Position numbers and translations under genes: made by a program | In this document: piece by piece, positions 60,593-64,000 of the stretch | How positions within the stretch are numbered: position 1 is the first letter of the stretch | How the letters are laid out: every line of letters starts with the position of its first letter | The notes under the pieces: generated by a model | Seen by the model: only the letters and a program-made list of their open reading frames with translations | The model's database searches: none | What the model was told of the DNA's origin: nothing | NCBI GenBank assembly: GCA_017622555.1 | Contig: JAGAQV010000014.1 | Location: forward strand, 82,306-146,305 | Origin: Clostridia bacterium | Lineage (GTDB): Bacteria; Bacillota; Clostridia; Oscillospirales; Acutalibacteraceae | Direction: 5' to 3' | DNA length: 64,000 bases

Positions 60593-62029
60593 TTAGCATT
60601 GTTTCATAAGTCGAACGTAAAATTCGGCAGCCTTTACTGCAGTTTCAACCCTGATTCTTTCATTATTACCGTGAATAGTTGCACGTTCTTCACTTGTTAA
60701 ATCCATAGCTGAAAAACGGTAAACCTTGTCGGAAATACGGCCGTAATGACGTGAATCAGAGCATTGCATCATAAGGTACGGTGCGGCAATACTGCCCTTC
60801 CAGGTAGATACAACACTGCTTGCCACTTTGTCATAAGCTTCACAATTAGTTTGCGAAATACGGCTTGGGTTCATACCGTGAAGAAGGGTAATTTCTACCC
60901 TGTCGTCGTTAACGGTTTTCTTTAAATACCGGAGCGCCGAATCCATTGTATCAGCAGGGTTTAATCGCATATTTGAAACGAATTTGGCTTCGGGCGGAAT
61001 AACGTTAGAAGCACTGCTTCCCTTCGCCTGTGTAAAGGCGGTTGTGGTGCGCATTAAAGCGTTAAGCTCGCCACCCTGCATTTTGCAAAGCATATTGAGT
61101 ACGGGTGAAAAACACCACAAGTTTGCAAAAATCATTCTAAACACAAAGTTTGAATGACGGCCAAGTGTGTCAAACATTTCCTCTACGGGCTTTGTAAGGT
61201 GCATTTTAAAGGGCTTTTTTTCAACCTTTAAAATTGCTCTTGAAAGGTTAACTATAGGTGAATTGGGCTTTGGTGCAGATGCGTGACCGCCTGCCGATTT
61301 TGAAGAATACTGAACATCCATAAGACCTTTTTCGGCAATACCGATAAGACCGCAAGCCTTTTTAACACCTGGGAAAACATTTTCAACAACGGCGCCGCCC
61401 TCATCAACAACAAGCGCCAGCTCAATATTATTCTTTTCAAAATAATCAACAATATTAACAGCACCCTTACCGTTAATTTCTTCACCGCCCGAAAATGCAA
61501 AGTAAATATCATTTTCAGGCACAAAGCCATCGGCAATAAGCTTTTCCGCAGCCGACATAATACCGTTTACCGTAACCTTTGTGTCAAGGGTGCCTCTGCC
61601 CCAAATAACGCCATCCTCTAAAATAGCCTCAAAGGGCGGTTTATCCCAAAGCTCTTCATTAACGGGAACAACGTCGTAATGCGCCATCATAACAGACGGA
61701 GCATCGTGCTTTTTGCCCTGCCATAAAATTAGCACTCCTCTATCGTCCATAAGGGTTTGGGTGCAGGTTTTATAAACGTTAGGATACAGTTTCGGCAACT
61801 CGTTTAAAAGCGCCTGAAACTGTGCGTCATCCTCTAAGCTGTTATCTCTGTAAGACACAGTCTTAAATCGCACAAGGGTTCTCAAATTTTCAATTACTTT
61901 GTCATTATTTAGGGTAATTTCTTCCTCAAAAACCTTTGCATTTGCCTTTGGCTTAAAGTTCAAAGTGCGGATAATAAGCACCGCCAAGAACAAAACTACA
62001 AGACCTAAAAATATATAAAGGTAAATCAT
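60593..62029 (-). CDS. M20-family metallopeptidase with N-terminal membrane helix
   Basis: 478 residues: one membrane helix (YIFLGLVVLFLAVLIIRTL), then an M20 domain with MMAHYDVVPV (metal His/Asp), WGRGTLDTKVTVNG (bridging Asp), FAFSGGEEINGKGA (catalytic Glu pair) and a dimerisation domain. Closest in layout to carboxypeptidase S/PM20D1-type enzymes, acting on N-acyl amino acids or short peptides. It abuts the 62030 membrane protein by zero bases, so hydrolysis and transport are likely coupled. Confidence 0.9.
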   Translation of the reverse strand: MIYLYIFLGLVVLFLAVLIIRTLNFKPKANAKVFEEEITLNNDKVIENLRTLVRFKTVSYRDNSLEDDAQFQALLNELPKLYPNVYKTCTQTLMDDRGVLILWQGKKHDAPSVMMAHYDVVPVNEELWDKPPFEAILEDGVIWGRGTLDTKVTVNGIMSAAEKLIADGFVPENDIYFAFSGGEEINGKGAVNIVDYFEKNNIELALVVDEGGAVVENVFPGVKKACGLIGIAEKGLMDVQYSSKSAGGHASAPKPNSPIVNLSRAILKVEKKPFKMHLTKPVEEMFDTLGRHSNFVFRMIFANLWCFSPVLNMLCKMQGGELNALMRTTTAFTQAKGSSASNVIPPEAKFVSNMRLNPADTMDSALRYLKKTVNDDRVEITLLHGMNPSRISQTNCEAYDKVASSVVSTWKGSIAAPYLMMQCSDSRHYGRISDKVYRFSAMDLTSEERATIHGNNERIRVETAVKAAEFYVRLMKQC

Positions 62030-62698
62030 TTAAAGCAGTCCTTTTTTATACATAATTCGTGATGTGATAAGTGTAATAATTACACCAACGGGCGCCATAA
62101 TTCCAACCTCGCCTGAAGTGAGAGGTGTAAAGATAAACAGCGCAAGCATAAGCACCATTGGTATAATTGACATTTTCCAATTTTTTGAAACAAACACAAC
62201 TGCCAAACCACCGAAAAGTGCGGGCAAAAGCTGGTCAAAGGCAGGCTTTAAAATTTCACTTTCAAGCACTGCGCCTAGGTTTGAAACCATCATTAAAACA
62301 ACGCCGACAGCCACAATTAAGGTGGTTACAATGCTTGAAACGGCAATTGCAATGGTAGAAATAATTTCGCCCTCTTCACTGTTTGCCTTAACGTTTGCTT
62401 TTTCCATAGCGTCAAGCGCGCAAGGAAGCTTTAAGTTTGATATATTACCTGTTACAAATGAAAGATAAGAACCACCCGCGCCAAGCATTGGAATATAGGT
62501 GAAAATTTCAATAATACCAACCGCCCAATACATTGGAAGCACCGACAAAATTGCACGGCCAAAGGCCTTCCATTCGGGAACAGCTTCAAAAACTATACAA
62601 AGCACAAGCGGAAAAGCCAATATAAGCGCTAAAAGGGTGAAGCCCCAAATTTTACCGTCACGGTGAACGCTGTCGAGATATGTCATTTCTTTTTTCAT
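62030..62698 (-). CDS. Multi-helix membrane protein, partner of DUF5058 protein
   Basis: 222 residues with about six membrane segments (FTLLALILAFPLVLCIVFEA; IISTIAIAVSSIVTTLIVAVGVVLMMVS; VLMLALFIFTPLTSG and others) and a motif GAGGSYLSFVTGNISNLKLP. No family name can be given. It lies 14 bp after the DUF5058 gene and directly before the M20 peptidase, so the three form one operon, probably a two-subunit transporter plus an amidohydrolase. Confidence 0.75.
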   Translation of the reverse strand: MKKEMTYLDSVHRDGKIWGFTLLALILAFPLVLCIVFEAVPEWKAFGRAILSVLPMYWAVGIIEIFTYIPMLGAGGSYLSFVTGNISNLKLPCALDAMEKANVKANSEEGEIISTIAIAVSSIVTTLIVAVGVVLMMVSNLGAVLESEILKPAFDQLLPALFGGLAVVFVSKNWKMSIIPMVLMLALFIFTPLTSGEVGIMAPVGVIITLITSRIMYKKGLL

Positions 62699-62712
62699 TG
62701 TCTTTCCCCTCC

Positions 62713-63447
62713 TTAACCTAACCAGCTTGTAATCGGAATAGCCATTGCCATACCACCCACAAGGCTAATCGGCAAAGCATAATCGGTTATCCATCTGGCT
62801 TTAAGCACCTTTGTTAAAGCGCCGCAAATAAGCATTAAAACGGCAGATGAAAGCATTACAAGAGCTGGAATAAGAGCCGACATTTCGCCTTTGAATACAC
62901 TTGCAAAATCCCAGAAAACATAGCCTAAAAATGCCGAAATCATACCCAAGAACATTGCGTTTGAGAAAATTTCGCTCCACTTTTTATCCATATTTTCAAG
63001 CTTTTTCATACCGCCTTGAATTTTCTTTGAAAGAAGCGGAGTTAAAATAAGACCGATAATAATACCAAGTGTCATAACCCAAGCAACAGTAACAAAGGCA
63101 GATGCCGAGCTGATGCCCTCGCCCATTTTAAGACCGAGTTCATTTAAGGTGTTACCTGCGGCAATTGTTTCATAAGAAAGTGAACCAATAATAGAAAGTC
63201 TAAGCCACGGAAGCGGAAGCCCTAGTGACTTTGATAAAGCCACAACGCCAACAAGAATTGAAATTGCCGGTGCAATTGTGAAAAGCGCCGCCGAGGTAAT
63301 TGTCTTCTTAAGTCGGGACTTATCCATACCGATTTGTACGGCATGACGGTATGCACGAACCAAAAAATACACCGACTGTGTAAGAACAACCAGTATCAAA
63401 GCCGCTACCATTATGTAAATTATAGGATGATTGATGCTGAATTCCAT
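62713..63447 (-). CDS. DUF5058 family membrane protein
   Basis: 244 residues, about seven membrane segments (IIYIMVAALILVVLTQSVYF; TIAPAISILVGVVALS; FVTVAWVMTLGIIIGLILTP; ALVMLSSAVLMLICGAL) with LSIIGSLSYETIAAGNTLNE, which matches the DUF5058 family in Firmicutes. Function unproven. It is the first gene of the operon with a second membrane protein and an M20 peptidase. Confidence 0.82.
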   Translation of the reverse strand: MEFSINHPIIYIMVAALILVVLTQSVYFLVRAYRHAVQIGMDKSRLKKTITSAALFTIAPAISILVGVVALSKSLGLPLPWLRLSIIGSLSYETIAAGNTLNELGLKMGEGISSASAFVTVAWVMTLGIIIGLILTPLLSKKIQGGMKKLENMDKKWSEIFSNAMFLGMISAFLGYVFWDFASVFKGEMSALIPALVMLSSAVLMLICGALTKVLKARWITDYALPISLVGGMAMAIPITSWLG

Positions 63448-63716
63448 TTTTCTTACAACCTTTCAAAAATGTTATGTTAATATATTAACATATAGCTACC
63501 CTTTTCGCAACGAAATTATGTCTTTTTTATGAAAATTCGCAAATTTTCTGCATTTTTTGTCGGTTAAATGTTACTATTTTAACGAAATATTAAAAATTAC
63601 TAAAAAATACTTTATTTTTAATAAAAGATTTGGTATAATGACTTGGATACCTAGATAATGGGTATTTTGACTAGCTTACAAAAAATTTGTATATTTTTTA
63701 GGAGGTTGATTCAATA
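63448..63716. other. Divergent intergenic region with ppdK promoter
   Basis: 269 bp, AT-rich. It contains an extended -10, TGG-TATAAT, at about 63632-63640 ahead of ppdK with a poor -35, and a small dyad ATACC/GGTAT just downstream. RBS AGGAGG precedes the ATG. No small gene was seen. Confidence 0.5.
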
Positions 63717-64000
63717 ATGAGTCACAAGTATGTTTACCTTTTCTCAGAAGGCGACGCTTCTATGCGTGAACTTCTCGGTGGTAAGGGTGCTAACCTTGCA
63801 GAAATGACCAAAATCGGTCTTCCTGTTCCTCAGGGTTTCACTGTTTCTACCGAAGCCTGCACTCAGTATTATGAGGATGGCAGAAAAATCAACGATGATA
63901 TCCAGGCACAAATCATGGAATACATCGACAAAATGGAAGACATCGTAGGCAAGAAGTTCGGCGATAAGGAAAATCCCCTTCTCGTTTCTGTTCGTTCAGG
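63717..64000 (+). CDS. ppdK: Pyruvate, phosphate dikinase (partial, 3' end outside window)
   Basis: The first ~94 residues start MSHKYVYLFSEGDASMREL and continue LLGGKGANLAEMTKIGLPVPQGFTVSTEAC, the N-terminal ATP-grasp signature of PPDK. The enzyme interconverts pyruvate, ATP and phosphate with PEP, AMP and pyrophosphate and often replaces pyruvate kinase in gut Clostridia. The rest lies past the right edge. Confidence 0.95.
   Translation, partial: MSHKYVYLFSEGDASMRELLGGKGANLAEMTKIGLPVPQGFTVSTEACTQYYEDGRKINDDIQAQIMEYIDKMEDIVGKKFGDKENPLLVSVRS

Overview
The window reads as a chromosome segment of a low-GC, spore-forming Firmicute of the class Clostridia, most like the gut Oscillospirales/Ruminococcaceae. 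This rests on family content and gene order: sigG, an alpha/beta-type SASP, yqfC/yqfD, a YlbJ-like protein, a ctsR-mcsA-mcsB-clpC operon, type III glutamine synthetase, CoaX, NfnAB and pyruvate phosphate dikinase. No rRNA, tRNA, CRISPR array, prophage or transposase was seen. Most genes are core housekeeping genes on the minus strand, separated by clear intrinsic terminators.

Layout. 1-1060: start of the division/cell-wall cluster (mraZ, rsmH cut by the window edge) with MraZ boxes. 1.1-5.7 kb: CtsR stress operon with a double CtsR operator. 5.7-16.1 kb: a tiny Cys/Gly-rich peptide, glnN, ftsH, hpt, tilS, dnaB, rplI and RNase J. 16.2-20.3 kb: nfnB/nfnA, trmO, a membrane protein and trmL. 20.4-24.4 kb: plus-strand glycolysis block pgk-tpiA-gpmI, then a SASP gene. 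24.4-28.1 kb: a decaying sugar locus with an intact uxaC, two SGNH hydrolases, a frameshifted uxaB-like remnant and a truncated PfkB-kinase remnant. 28.1-37.6 kb: mutS2, recO, a YqzL-like gene, era, ybeY, phoH, yqfD and yqfC, interrupted by an AraC regulator and a divergent, frameshifted GH30 hydrolase. 37.6-43.6 kb: ylbJ-like gene, rpsF-ssb-rpsR, a striking multi-hairpin element, coaX, an ECF S component, a second multi-hairpin element, a membrane protein and sigG. 43.7-47.5 kb: an AEC transporter, an Xre/four-cysteine divergent pair with a perfect operator, and the GGGtGRT/Fe-S scaffold pair, whose GGGtGRT gene carries an in-frame TAA. 47.5-51.7 kb: ftsE-ftsX-M23 peptidase and a PucR/CdaR-type regulator. 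51.8-60.5 kb: a PHP phosphoesterase, two tandem membrane-anchored endonuclease I paralogs with different repeat numbers, an ABC exporter, a GerQ-like gene and two flavoproteins. 60.6-63.4 kb: an M20 peptidase with two membrane proteins (one DUF5058). 63.7 kb to the end: ppdK, cut by the window edge.

The least explained parts are the multi-hairpin element at 40105-40300, the Xre/four-Cys cassette with matching terminators on both sides, the GGGtGRT/scaffold locus, the repeat-variable surface nucleases, and a promoter lying inside a hairpin loop at 57337-57394. Several genes carry single-base lesions (GH30 frameshift, GGGtGRT nonsense codon, FtsE Walker A Ser-to-Asn, uxaB-like frameshift). These may be real decay or sequence errors and need read-level checking.
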